DNA from: Ideonella_A sp963843805
GTDB taxonomy: Bacteria > Pseudomonadota > Gammaproteobacteria > Burkholderiales > Burkholderiaceae_C
Direction of reading: 5' to 3'
DNA: 64,000 bases
NCBI GenBank assembly: GCA_963843805.1
Contig: CAWJLY010000010.1
Coordinates: 434,001-498,000 of the forward strand
Every line of letters begins with the position of its first letter. Position 1 is the stretch's first letter. The translations under genes and the position numbers were made by a program. Below are positions 17,854-28,107 of the stretch, in pieces. The notes beneath the pieces are model-generated. The model had not been told where the DNA came from and did no database searches. It saw only the letters and a list, made by a program, of their open reading frames with translations.

Positions 17854-18951
17854 CTAACCTTCGGTTCTGGGCAGTATCAGCTCGAACAATGTTCCCTGGC
17901 GATCACGCGAGCGCCCGACAAACGATCCGCCGTGCGCTCGTGCAACCCGTTCGGTGACGTGAAGTCCCGGGCCCACCTGCGACGGCGGCAGCCCAGGGAC
18001 CGGGCGCCCACCACCAAACAGATGCTGGCAGGATGCATCGGGCAGCAGCAGATCCATCGTGACGCGCAACACCAGCGAGCGCAGCGACTGGCCATCGACC
18101 TGTACCTTCACCGGTACTCCCGAGCCATGGATGGCACACAACAGCAGCAGCTGGTCGAGCGCTTCGCCCATCAGCTGCGGGTCGAAACTGCCGCGCACAT
18201 CGGTGCCATCGACCTGAAGCGTGACATCGATGCCGGACAACATGAACTCGGCGGCAGCATCGATGCGGCTGCGGGCCAGTTCGGCCAGATCGGTCCGGGC
18301 CAGTACAGGACGCAGGTCGTCGCCCGGCAGACTGGACAGATTGACCAGGTGGTCGACCTGACGGCCCAAGGTGCTGGTCGCCGTCTTCATGCGTTCGCCG
18401 GCTTGACGCAGCCCGGCCTGTTCGGCGCGCCTGATGACCAGTTCGGCGTTCAGTGCCAGTGCGGCCAGTGGCGTCCGGATATCGTGCGACAGAGCGCCGA
18501 TCATCAGCGCATTGACCCTCGACAGGCGCTTGGTTTCCTCCAGCTTTTCAGCCAACTCCTTTTGCTGGCGATAAAGATCGTGAAAAACCTTGACCTTGGC
18601 CGCAATCGCCCGCGGATCTTCCGCGTGATACAGAAAGTCGACCGGCCCGCCTTCGAATGCCGGGAAATCGGTCATCGAATGTTGTTCGCCGCGTGACAAC
18701 ACCACGATCGGAACCTGTCGCAAGCGATCGATGGTGCGCAGCCGCCGCACCAGATCGTAGCCGTCCATCCCCGGCAGTTGTGCGGCCAGCAATAACAACG
18801 CGATATCGTGCTCGGCGGCGCACTCGAGTGCAGTCGCGGCCGAGTCGGCGAACACCATGGCGACGCCAGCCTGGGCCAAAGCGGCTTCGATCGCTGCGCG
18901 AGAATCGGGCGCGTTGTCGACGAGCAGAACCTGGTAGGGGCTTGAAGTCAT
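17854..18951 (-). CDS. pseudo-receiver / degenerate histidine kinase
   Basis: 365 residues. A receiver-like domain at about 5-125 is followed by a short coiled segment, a DHp helix and an ATPase-like domain. The receiver begins VLLVDNAPDS and has Ala where the phospho-acceptor Asp should stand (LLLLAAQLPGMDG); the conserved Lys is also missing. The DHp keeps His in ALSHDIRTPLAAL. The N box is degenerate (QLLLLCAIHG), the D box is not recognisable, but the G2-like GPGLHVTERVARAHGG is kept. It may sense or dephosphorylate rather than autophosphorylate (inference). The start at 18951 is set by the receiver fold; no clear ribosome-binding site is seen. Confidence 0.8.
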   Translation of the reverse strand: MTSSPYQVLLVDNAPDSRAAIEAALAQAGVAMVFADSAATALECAAEHDIALLLLAAQLPGMDGYDLVRRLRTIDRLRQVPIVVLSRGEQHSMTDFPAFEGGPVDFLYHAEDPRAIAAKVKVFHDLYRQQKELAEKLEETKRLSRVNALMIGALSHDIRTPLAALALNAELVIRRAEQAGLRQAGERMKTATSTLGRQVDHLVNLSSLPGDDLRPVLARTDLAELARSRIDAAAEFMLSGIDVTLQVDGTDVRGSFDPQLMGEALDQLLLLCAIHGSGVPVKVQVDGQSLRSLVLRVTMDLLLPDASCQHLFGGGRPVPGLPPSQVGPGLHVTERVARAHGGSFVGRSRDRQGTLFELILPRTEG

Positions 18952-19184
18952 GGGTTGGGTTTGCGGCGAGAGTCGCTGCTGGGCATCGCCTGGGTGAATT
19001 TTGCCTTTGTCAGTGCAGCGATTATGTAGGCGCAGGCCTACAAAACATTTCAATGTTGCTGTATCGACGAATGGTCTGCTTTTCAGAACGGGTGGCGCGG
19101 TCCATTTGTTGACCGCCACCTGCAACAGGCGCTGCGCCTTCGGTGGTGGTAGGCTTTGCCCCGTTTCAGTCATTGGAGTGCCTC

Positions 19185-20679
19185 ATGAACGCGCCACTTC
19201 CCGCCCACCTGGTGCCGGCTCTGAATCCCCGGCCCGCTCCGCCGGACATGATCGAGCTGCTTCTTCAGCGCTTCGGCGACCGGTGCTCGACCTCGATGGC
19301 GGTGCGGGTGCAGCATGGCCGCGACGAATCGCCGATCGATGCGCCGCCGCCCGATGTGGTGATCTTTTGCGAAAGCACCGCCGATGTTGCCGATGCGATC
19401 AAGCTGGCAGACCGATTTTCAGTGCCGGTGATCCCGTTTGGTGTCGGCTCCTCGCTGGAAGGCCATCTGCTGGCGGTGCAGGGCGGCGTCAGCCTCGACC
19501 TGGGCCGCATGAACCGGATCCTGGCAGTGCAGGCCGAAGACCTGACGGTCACCGTGCAGGCGGGGGTCACCCGCAAGCAACTGAATGACGAGATCCGCCA
19601 CACGGGCCTGTTTTTCCCGATCGACCCGGGAGCTGACGCCAGCCTGGGCGGCATGAGCGCAACCCGCGCCAGCGGAACCAATGCCGTTCGCTACGGCACG
19701 ATGCGCGACAACGTGCTTGCGCTGCAGGTCGTCACCGCCCAGGGCGAAATCATCACAACGGGCACGCGGGCACGCAAATCATCAGCCGGCTACGACCTGA
19801 CCCGACTGATGATCGGCAGCGAAGGCACGCTGGGCGTGATGACCGAGATCACCTTGCGCCTGTACCCGCAACCCGAGGCGATATCGGCAGCGACTTGCAG
19901 CTTTTCAACCATCGATGCGGCGGTGCGAACGACGATTCAGCTGATCCAGATGGGCGTGCCGATCGCGCGCTGCGAATTGCTCGACGCCCATTCGGTGCGG
20001 GCGGTCAACCGCTATGCCAAGCTCAGCTTGCGCGAGTCGCCGATGTTGCTGATGGAGTTTCACGGTACCGAGGCCAGTGTGGCCGAACAGGCGGCCACCG
20101 TGCAGGAGATCGCAGCCGAGCACGGCGGGCAAGGCTTCGATTGGGCAACCACACCCGAGCAGCGCAACAAGTTGTGGACGGCGCGCCACCATGCCTATTT
20201 TGCGGCGCTGCAGACAAAACCCGGCTGCCGCTGTGTCACCACCGACACCTGCGTGCCGATTTCCCGCCTGGCCGATTGCATCAACGAAAGTGTTGCCGAA
20301 GTCGAACCTACGGGCCTGCCGTATTTCATCGTCGGCCATGTCGGCGACGGCAATTTCCACCTGGGCTATCTGGTCGATCCGACGATCCCGCGACGAGCGT
20401 GAGATGGCCGAGCGGCTGAATCGCCAGCTGGTCGAGCGCGCGCTGCGAATGGACGGCACCTGCACCGGTGAACACGGCATCGGCCTGCACAAGATGGATT
20501 TCCTGATCAGTGAAGCGGGCACCAGCGCGGTCTCGATGATGCGCAAGCTGAAGCAGGCGCTCGATCCGAAAAACATCATGAATCCCGGCAAGATATTTGC
20601 AAATGTGAGCGGTCGGCGGACCGGCTGCGAATGCGTTGCCCGCCCATGCACGCGGTCGGGATGGGAAGTCGGCGCCTGA
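19185..20679 (+). CDS. FAD-linked oxidase, GlcD / D-lactate dehydrogenase type, with +1 frame break
   Basis: Flavoprotein oxidising a 2-hydroxy acid such as D-lactate or glycolate. The FAD_binding_4 half shows VIPFGVGSSLEGHL and GADASLGGMSATRASGTNAV. The C-terminal half shows YFIVGHVGDGNFH, then MDGTCTGEHGIGLHKMDFL and DPKNIMNPGKIF. The first part is open from an ATG with GGAG at 19185 to a stop at 20402. The rest continues one base over, so one extra base lies near 20387-20392. A second extra A near 20602 would explain the odd tail: without it the gene would stop at 20608, right after NPGKIFAM. The conserved sequence on both sides of the break argues against old decay. Confidence 0.85.
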
Positions 20680-20699
20680 ATTCGGCCCCTGGCTGAGCG

Positions 20700-22070
20700 A
20701 TGGCTCGAATCGTCCTGGCGTGGGAGCTTGGTGGCGGTCTCGGTCATGTGGTGCCGCTGAGTCAGCTCGGGCGGATCTTGCTCGATCGCGGTCACGAGGT
20801 TCACCTGATCTGGAAAGACCTGGCGCATTGCCACAGCCTGTTCGGGAGCAGGTCCGATGGCGGGCGCCTCCACCTCTGGCAGGCGCCTGTCTGGCTGCGG
20901 CATCTGCAAGGGCTTCCGGAAGCCGCCAGCTATGCCGAACTGCTGCTGCAGGCGGGATATCTTGATGGCGACGCCATGCTCGGCTTGACGCAGGCTTGGC
21001 GCGAATTGATAGCCGCGATCGAACCCGATCTGCTGGTATGCGACCACGCACCGAGCGCCTTGCTGGCGGCTCGCGGCCTGACATTTTCGAAGGCGCTGTT
21101 CGGCAACGGCTTTTGCATCCCGCCCGCTTGTCGTCCGCTGGCTGCGCTGCGCGAGTGGGAATCCGTCCCCGCATCGCGGCTTGCCGATGCCGATGCACGC
21201 GCGCTGCTGACCTGCAACCAGGTACTGGCTGCGCTGCGAGAGCCGCCCCTGCCAGCGCTGCACCAGTTGCTGACGGTCGACGAGACTTTTCTGCTGGGCT
21301 GGCCCGAGCTCGACCATTATCGACCTCACCGGGCGGCGCACCCGACGCCGTCCTGGGGCTGGCCCGAGGTGCCGTCGACCGGCGAAGAGCCGCAGTGGCC
21401 GTCAGCTTCGGGGCCGCGCATCCTCGCCTATCTGGCGCGTCATCATCCCGCTTACGAAGACGTTGTGGCCTGTCTGAGCACAGGGCCGTGGTCGACCTTG
21501 CTGGTGGTGCCTGGTGAATCCGACGAGCAAGCCGGCCGTCGCAGCAATTCGCGTCTGCGTATCGTCAACCGCCCGATTCGGCTACTGCGTGGCTTCGAGA
21601 TTGCCGACCTGCTGTTGTCGCATTCGGGCAGCGGAACCGTTTATCAGGCGCTGGCTGCCGGATTGCCGGCCGTGTTGCTGCCGACTCAAGCTGAACAGTT
21701 GTTGCTTGCTCGCCGGCTGGCCACCGCCGGTGCGGGCATCGTGTTGTGGCCGCACGAGGTCGGGACATCACTGGCCAAGGCAATCGAAGCGGTTGCAGGC
21801 TCGCCGGGTTTTGCGGCGGCAGCTCGTGCGCTGGCCAGCCGCAACTCGGCGGCTGTTCATGGCGACGTGCTTGAACGCATCGCGTCGCGCTGCGACGATC
21901 TCAGCGCGCAGGGCGCGCTGACCGACCAGCGTTTGCGCACCTCGCCCGCCGAGTCGACACTTTCGAGTTGCACGCCGAAACCCCACAATCTGGCCACATG
22001 CTTGAGCATTTCCTGCGCGCTGTCGTGCAGCGGTCTGGTCGTTGTGCTGGTTATGGCGCAGGGTCAGTGA
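20700..22070 (+). CDS. UGT/MGT-like glycosyltransferase (GT1 family)
   Basis: A two-domain GT-B glycosyltransferase. The N terminus ARIVLAWELGGGLGHVVPLS is the acceptor-side loop of the family. The C-terminal donor-binding region reads LLLSHSGSGTVYQALAAGLP, the UGT signature position, followed by PTQAEQLLLARRLATAGAG. The donor sugar and acceptor are unknown. The last ~60 residues overlap the 3' end of spoVR on the other strand and look unlike protein, so the true end may be earlier. A one-base shift near 21872 would end it at 21921. It starts 20 bases after the glcD-like frame. Confidence 0.8.
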   Translation: MARIVLAWELGGGLGHVVPLSQLGRILLDRGHEVHLIWKDLAHCHSLFGSRSDGGRLHLWQAPVWLRHLQGLPEAASYAELLLQAGYLDGDAMLGLTQAWRELIAAIEPDLLVCDHAPSALLAARGLTFSKALFGNGFCIPPACRPLAALREWESVPASRLADADARALLTCNQVLAALREPPLPALHQLLTVDETFLLGWPELDHYRPHRAAHPTPSWGWPEVPSTGEEPQWPSASGPRILAYLARHHPAYEDVVACLSTGPWSTLLVVPGESDEQAGRRSNSRLRIVNRPIRLLRGFEIADLLLSHSGSGTVYQALAAGLPAVLLPTQAEQLLLARRLATAGAGIVLWPHEVGTSLAKAIEAVAGSPGFAAAARALASRNSAAVHGDVLERIASRCDDLSAQGALTDQRLRTSPAESTLSSCTPKPHNLATCLSISCALSCSGLVVVLVMAQGQ

Positions 22071-23537
22071 GCGATCGCCACGCAGGTTGACATTCCAGAC
22101 CTGGATATTGGGTTCGCGGGCGCCGAGATCGTATTGGTGCGACAACATGTGGCGCACGTCCCGATAACCGGCTTCGTCGTGAATGGCGGCGACTTCGAGC
22201 TCGCTGTCCTTCTCGTCGTCGCGGATCGCGAAGAGGCGGAAATCACGCATCAGCCGTGGTGACAGGTATTGGCCGATGAAACTTTCGTCCTTGAAATTGC
22301 GCATGGCGTGGTCTATCACCTCCAGCCAATCGCCGCCAGCGATGTTCGGGAACCACTGACGGTCTTCTTCGGTGGGCTGCTCGCAGATGCGCTTGATGTC
22401 GGTATACATCGCGAAGCCAAGCGCGTACGGATTGATTCCGCTGTAGCCGCGATCGGTGACGCGCGGCTGGTAGACGACATTGGTGTGCGATTTCAGCCAC
22501 TCGATCATCGTGCCGTCGGTCAGATGCCCGTCGTCGTACATGGTGTTGAGCAGCTTGTGGTGCCAGAAGGTGGCCCAGCCTTCGTTCATCACCTGTGTCT
22601 GGCGCTGTGGATAGAAATATTGCGCCACCTTGCGAACAATTCGCACGACCTCGCGCTGCCAGGGCTCCAGGATGGGTGCGTTCTTCTCGATGAAATACAG
22701 CAGGTTTTCCTGCGGCTCGGCCGGGAAACGCTTGTCCTGCGTTTCTTCGGCAGATTTTTCAGCCCGGGGCGGCAAGGTGCGCCACATGTCGTTGATTTGC
22801 TGCTGGGCGTAGGCTTCGCGCTCGTTGCTGCGCAGGGTTTCCTGCGCAAGGCTGAGCTTGCCCGGGCGACGGTAGCGGTCGACGCCGTGGTTCATCAGCG
22901 CATGACAACTGTCGAGCAATTGTTCGACGGCATCGATGCCGTGGCGCTCCTCGCATTTGGTGACGTAGTCTTTCGCATACACCAGATAGTCGATGATCGA
23001 ACCGGCATCGGTCCACATGCGAAACAGATAGTTGCCCTTGAAGAAACTGTTGTGCCCATAGGCCGCATGCGCAATCACCAGCGCCTGCATGGCCATCGTG
23101 TTTTCCTCCATCAGATAGCTGATGCAGGGGTTTGAATTGATGACGATTTCGTAGGCCAGGCCCATGTGGCCGCGCCGATAATTTTTCTCGGTTGCGATGA
23201 ATTCCTTGCCGTAGCTCCAGTGCCGGTAGTTGACCGGCATGCCGACCGAGGCATAGGCGTCCATCATCTGCTCGGCAGTGATGATCTCGAGTTGATTCGG
23301 ATAGGTATCGAGGCCGAAGCGTTCGGCCGTCTGCCGGATCACCTGGTGGTATTGCTCGATCAGATCGAACGACCAGTCACTGGGCGAGGGCAGCGGCTGG
23401 GCGGCTTTGGGCGGCGTGATCAGCAACGCCGCGCGCATCGGCGGTGGCGGTGCAACCACCGGCGCGATGTTGAGCGGTGTGGGTGACAGCACCGGCCCGA
23501 TCGGGGTCACCGCGGGTTCGCGAGTTTCCTGGCTCAT
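21857..23537 (-). CDS. spoVR: SpoVR/YcgB family stress protein, with +1 frame break near the 3' end
   Basis: Third gene of the prkA-yeaH-spoVR operon; function unknown, linked to stress and sporulation in other bacteria. The conserved core is complete: YGKEFIATEKNYRRGHMGLA, FFKGNYLFRMWTDAG, MNEGWATFWHHKLLN and INPYALGFAMYTDI. After LRHNQHND the frame breaks near 22034-22040. One base over it continues RPLHDSAQEMLKHVARLWGF, which is the expected SpoVR tail, to a stop at 21857. Read without correction the frame runs to 21768 with an unrelated tail. Its start ATGA overlaps the yeaH stop. The 3' end runs antisense into the glycosyltransferase gene. Confidence 0.92.
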
Positions 23538-24808
23538 TGAGCGGCCCCTTCCTTCTTGAACAAGTCGCGGAACACCGGATAGATTTGCGCTGCCTCGGTG
23601 GCTTTGCGTACCGCAAAGCTGCGGCTCTCGGCGGCCAATGCCGCATATTCATCCCACAGGTTCTGTTCTTCCTCGGCCACCTGGACATAGGCAAAGTAGC
23701 GACACAACGGCAGGATCGAATGCGCCAGCAGTTCGCGGCAGCGTCCGCTGTCGTGATGCCAGTTGTCGCCATCGCTGGCTTGTGCGCCGTAGATATTCCA
23801 TTCGTTGGTCGGATAGCGGGCGCGCGCGATCTCTTCCATCAGCACCAGGGCACTCGACACCACGGTGCCGCCGGTTTCGGTCGAGTGAAAAAAATTCTGC
23901 TCATCGACTTCCTGCGCCTGGGTGTGGTGACGGATGAAAACGATATCGATGCGCTCGTAGTGCCGGGTCAGAAAGAGGTACAGCAGGATGAAGAAACGCT
24001 TCGCCAGATCCTTGCGCGACTCGTCCATCGAGCCCGACACATCCATCAGGCAGAACATCACGGCTTTGGCGGTTGGTACCGGCACCCGCACCCGGCTGCG
24101 AAAGCGCAGGTCGATCGGATCGAGGTAAGGGATTCGATCGATCCGCTGGCGCAGGCCTTCGATCTCCTGTTCAAGCGCCGCAATCTCGACCGCGTGCGCC
24201 GCGACGTCGCTGGAAGCCTTCAATGACGCGAGCTTTTCCTCGAGTTCCTTGACGATCCGGCGCGAGTCGCTGCCCAGCGCCACCCTGCGGCCGATGGCGC
24301 CGCGCATCGAACGCACGACATGCAGATTGTTCGGTGTGCCGTCGCTTGAATAGCCGGCGCGGTGGGTCTTGTATTCGGGCGTCTCGGCCAGCGTGGTGCG
24401 CGCCAGATTCGGCAGCGCCAGGTCGTCGAAGAAGACCTGCATGAACTCTTCCTTGCTCAGGTGGAAAACGAAATCGTCATCCCCTTCGCCGGAATCGCTG
24501 GCCTGACCACCGCCCCCACCCCCACCGCCGCCTTTAGGGCGCTCGATGCGATCGCCGCGGACGTAGTCCTGATTGCCCGGATGCACCATCTCGCGCTTGC
24601 CGCCCTGGCCGTGGCCGAACACGGGCTCGCTGATGTCGCGCTTCGGGATGTGGATGTCTTCGCCCTGCGCCAGATCACGGATCCCGCGGCCATCGACCGC
24701 GCGTTTGACGGCCTCGCGGATCTGTTCCTTGTGGCGGCGCAGAAAACGCTCACGGTTGCCGATCGACTTGTTTTTGCCCGCGAGGCGCCTGTCGATGATC
24801 TGCTGCAT
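23534..24808 (-). CDS. yeaH: YeaH/YhbH family protein (DUF444, vWA-like)
   Basis: Second gene of the prkA-yeaH-spoVR operon. 424 residues. A basic N-terminal region MQQIIDRRLAGKNKSIGNRE is typical, as is the glycine tract after RIERPK. A von Willebrand A-like fold carries the MIDAS-type motif FCLMDVSGSMDESRKD. In enterobacteria YeaG kinase and YeaH act together in nitrogen and stationary-phase stress. The start and the stop of this gene are intact, unlike both neighbours. A dispersed repeat lies between it and prkA. Confidence 0.94.
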   Translation of the reverse strand: MQQIIDRRLAGKNKSIGNRERFLRRHKEQIREAVKRAVDGRGIRDLAQGEDIHIPKRDISEPVFGHGQGGKREMVHPGNQDYVRGDRIERPKGGGGGGGGGQASDSGEGDDDFVFHLSKEEFMQVFFDDLALPNLARTTLAETPEYKTHRAGYSSDGTPNNLHVVRSMRGAIGRRVALGSDSRRIVKELEEKLASLKASSDVAAHAVEIAALEQEIEGLRQRIDRIPYLDPIDLRFRSRVRVPVPTAKAVMFCLMDVSGSMDESRKDLAKRFFILLYLFLTRHYERIDIVFIRHHTQAQEVDEQNFFHSTETGGTVVSSALVLMEEIARARYPTNEWNIYGAQASDGDNWHHDSGRCRELLAHSILPLCRYFAYVQVAEEEQNLWDEYAALAAESRSFAVRKATEAAQIYPVFRDLFKKEGAAQ

Positions 24809-24840
24809 TCAATGGTCTCACGCAGAAGTTTCGAGCAGCC

Positions 24841-24943
24841 ACCGCGGATCCGGCTTCGCCGGTTCGCTGGAGGCGCCCCAAGGGTCACGCAGTGACCCCT
24901 TCGTGGTCCAAGGGGGAGCGCCGAAGGCGCTACGGGGGGGGCC
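24841..24943. repeat. dispersed intergenic repeat, copy 1
   Basis: The stretch starts ACCGCGGATCCGGCTTCGCC and ends in a GGGGGAGCGCC block with nested small palindromes (GGGTCAC/GTGACCC, GCGCCG/CGGCGCT type). A related copy lies at 62699-62776. Both are between genes. It sits between prkA and yeaH in the operon, so it may fold in the transcript and modulate termination or decay. Confidence 0.6.
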
Positions 24944-24944
24944 A

Positions 24945-26870
24945 TCAGCTGCTTTTCCGAACGCGCAGGTACCACTCGCAGACCAGGCGAACCTGCTTGG
25001 CGGTGTAGCCTTTGGCGATCATCCGGGTAACGAAGTCTTCGTGTTTCTTGGCTTCGTCGGCGCTCGCCTTGGCATTGAAGCTGATCACCGGCAACAACTC
25101 CTCGGTATTCGAGAACATCTTCTTCTCGATCACCGTACGCAGCTTCTCATAGCTGGTCCAGACCGGGTTGTTGCCGGCGTTGTTGGCCCGCGCACGCAGC
25201 ACGAAATTGACGATCTCGTTGCGGAAATCCTTCGGGTTGGCAATGCCCGCCGGCTTCTCGATCTTCTCCAGTTCGGCATTCAAGCGATCCACGGTCGAAG
25301 ACTTCCCCGGTGTCGGTATCGCGGTATTCGTGATCCTGGATCCAGTAGTCGGCGTAGGTCACGTAGCGATCGAAGATATTCTGGCCGTACTCGCTGTAGC
25401 TCTCGAGGTAGGCAGTCTGGATTTCCTTGCCGATGAACTCGGCATAACGCACCGACAGATGTTCCTTGATGAAGGCGAGGTATTTCTGTTCGGTTTCGGC
25501 CGGAAACTGTTCGCGTTCAATCTGCTGCTCAAGCACGTACATCAGGTGCACCGGATTGGCGGCAACTTCGGTGCTGTCGAAATTGAACACCTTCGACAGG
25601 ATCTTGTAGGCAAAGCGCGTGCTGATGCCGCTCATGCCTTCGTCGACACCGGCGAAATCTCGGTACTCCTGGTAGCTCTTGGCGCGCGGATCGGTATCCT
25701 TCAGGTTCTGTCCGTCGTAGACCAGCATCTTCGAATACAGGCTGGAGTTCTCCGGCTCTTTCAGCCGCGTCAGGATCGCGAACTGGCTCATCATCTTCAA
25801 GCGTGCCCGGTGCACAAACCGCATTGGCAAGCGAGGATCCTTTCAGAAGCTTCTCGTAGATCTTGATCTCTTCAGAGACGCGCAGGCAATACGGGATCTT
25901 GACGATATAGATTCGATCGAGGAAAGCCTCGTTGTTCTTGTTGTTGCGGAACGCCTTCCATTCGCTTTCGTTGCTGTGCGCCAGCACGACGCCGTCGAAC
26001 GGGATCGCGCCGAAGCCTTCGGTGCCCTTGAAGTTGCCTTCCTGCGTGGCCGTCAGCAACGGGTGCAGAACCTTGATCGGCGCCTTGAACATCTCGACGA
26101 ATTCGAGCAGGCCCTGGTTGGCCAGGCACAGGCCGCCGGAGAAGCTGTAGGCATCTGGGTCGTCCTGGGAAAAGGTTTCGAGCTTGCGGATGTCGACCTT
26201 GCCGACCAGGCTGGAGATGTCCTGGTTGTTTTCGTCGCCCGGCTCGGTCTTTGCGATGGCAACCTGCTTCAGGATCGACGGATGCCGCTTGACGACGCGG
26301 AACTTGACGGATGTCGCCGCCGAATTCTTCCAGCCGCTTGACCGCCCAGGGCGACAACACCCGATTCAGATAGCGGCGCGGAATGCCGAATTCCTTTTCG
26401 AGGATCGCTCCGTCTTCGGTGGCGTCGAACAAGCCGAGCGGCGATTCGTTGACCGGCGAACCCTTGATGGCATAGAAGGGCACTTCCTGCATCAGGGATT
26501 TCAAGCGCTCGGCGATCGAGCTTTTGCCGCCGCCAACCGGGCCAAGCAGGTAGAGAATCTGCTTCTTTTCCTCCAGGCCTTGGGCGGCGTGGCGGAAGTA
26601 GGAGACGACCTGCTCGATCGCGTCCTCCAGGCCATAGAACTCGGCGAATGCGGGGTAGATCTTGATCAACTTGTTGGCGAACAGGCGCGACATCCGCGGA
26701 TCGTTTCGCGTGTCGATCGTCTGGGGCTCGCCGATCGCCTGCAGCATGCGCTCGGCTGCAGAGGCATACGCAACCGGGTTGCGTTTGCATTCATCCAGAT
26801 ACTCTTCGAGAGAGAGTTCCTCTTCTCGCGTGCGCTCGTAGCGTGCGGCGAAGTGGCTGACGACATCCAT
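24945..26870 (-). CDS. prkA: PrkA/YeaG serine protein kinase with three +1 frame breaks
   Basis: AAA+ plus kinase-fold protein, first gene of the stress operon. Walker A reads LLGPVGGGKSSIAERLKSL. The whole family sequence can be followed in four frame segments: 26870 to ~26306, then to ~25799, then to ~25283, then to the stop. Each junction needs one base skipped, at about 26304-26308, 25798-25801 and 25281-25284. The joins restore GGDIR(Q/K)FRVVK, CAPGTLKMMSQF and FDRGSLNAELEKIEKPAG. The last two junctions both read CTTG where CTG is expected. The protein ends canonically in LVCEWYLRVRKSS. No other lesion is present, so decay, if any, is recent. Confidence 0.93.
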
Positions 26871-26932
26871 GCTGAGCTCCTTGTTATGGAGGCGGCACCG
26901 GTCGCGGATAGCGAACCTGTGCCGGGGGAAGT

Positions 26933-26967
26933 TCTGATGAAGTCCTTGACTTCAGGGCTTCATCAGA
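26933..26967. promoter_or_regulatory. 13-bp-stem palindrome upstream of prkA
   Basis: TCTGATGAAGTCC pairs with GGGCTTCATCAGA (one G-T pair) around a nine-base loop. It lies 63 bases before the prkA start, in the 405-base gap between divergent prkA and otsB. There is no T-run. It may be an operator or a 5' leader hairpin of prkA. The remainder of the gap (26968-27275) holds no gene and no other motif that I recognise. Confidence 0.5.
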
Positions 26968-27275
26968 GCTTTCCTTCACAACAACCTGCGGATCAAGCTT
27001 GGGTCATAAGCGAACAGTTCGGTCTCGGGAAAAGCCCGCAGACCAGGGTGCAGTTATCGACACGCTGTCGTACGCAAATTGCGTGCCTTCAGATGCGATG
27101 CAACCATCAGCTTGTTCAGCCCATGTTGTTCGATCGGCCTGTCGAGTGAAAAGTTTCAGCATCGCCAGCTTACAACGCCTGTGCCCGCAAATCGGACGAC
27201 GTCGTTGAAGACATTGGAACAACTCATGACATTTCCAACAGCCCCGCCCGCAACCCGCGTCGGCTATCGTTGAGC

Positions 27276-27998
27276 ATGAGCCAATTGCCACGACCTCACG
27301 CCGACAGCGCCTTGTTTTTCGATTTCGATGGCACGCTGGTCGAACTGGCGGCGCGGCCCGACCAGATTGTTGTCGCGCCCGATCTGTCGGCCAATCTTGC
27401 CCGGCTGGCGACGCGACAGGGCGGTGCGCTGGCCGTGTTGTCCGGCCGCCCGCTCGAACAGATCGATCACTGGCTGCAACCTGCCCGCTTGCCGGCGGCG
27501 GGGGTCCACGGCAGTGAGCGACGCGGCCAGGACGGACGGATTTTTCGCCTTCAGGTAGCGGGCCTGGATGAAGTCGCCAACCGGCTTCAAGTCTGGTGTG
27601 ACGCTCACCCCAATCTGCTCCTCGAACGCAAACCGGCGGCCATCGCCTTGCATTACCGGGGCGCTGACGAACTCGAAGCATCTTGCGTGAAGGAGATGGA
27701 GGCAGCTGCGCTTGAACTGCCCGACATGACCTTGATGCTTGGCAAGAAAGTGCTCGAGCTCAAGCCCAAGGCCGCCAACAAAGGTTTGGCGCTGCGAGCC
27801 TTTCTGGGCGAAGCGCCGTTCGCAGGGCGCATGCCCTATTTTTTCGGCGACGACGTGACCGACGAGGCTGGCTTCGAGGCAGTCAATGCACTAGGCGGGG
27901 TGGCAGTCAAGGTTGGCGCCGGGCCGTCAGTGGCTTCCTGGCGCCTGCCCGATCCGGCCGCGGTGCGTCGCTGGATAGACGACTTGCTGACCGAATGA
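27276..27998 (+). CDS. otsB: trehalose-6-phosphate phosphatase
   Basis: HAD-superfamily phosphatase releasing trehalose from trehalose 6-phosphate. Motif I ALFFDFDGTLVELAARP, the GVHGSERR loop and motif IV FFGDDVTDEAGF are present, and the Lys-rich motif is in VLELKPKAANKG. About 240 residues is normal. It lies 110 bases before otsA on the same strand. An in-frame TTG two codons upstream of the ATG is less likely as start. Confidence 0.95.
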   Translation: MSQLPRPHADSALFFDFDGTLVELAARPDQIVVAPDLSANLARLATRQGGALAVLSGRPLEQIDHWLQPARLPAAGVHGSERRGQDGRIFRLQVAGLDEVANRLQVWCDAHPNLLLERKPAAIALHYRGADELEASCVKEMEAAALELPDMTLMLGKKVLELKPKAANKGLALRAFLGEAPFAGRMPYFFGDDVTDEAGFEAVNALGGVAVKVGAGPSVASWRLPDPAAVRRWIDDLLTE

Positions 27999-28107
27999 GT
28001 CTGGCCTGGCTGTGTGCAGCCAGTGGCTGTTGCAGGAGTATGCTTGGCCGGATAACACGAGGAAGTCAGAGAGTGAGCATCCACAAACATGGGATAGGGG
28101 GCGACTG

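Noticed and set aside
27711..27716. CUU-G as a sufficient programmed +1 frameshift signal
   Set aside because: CTT-GAA in otsB, CTT-GCC in prkA (25826-25831) and CTT-GTT in mnmG are clearly read in frame.
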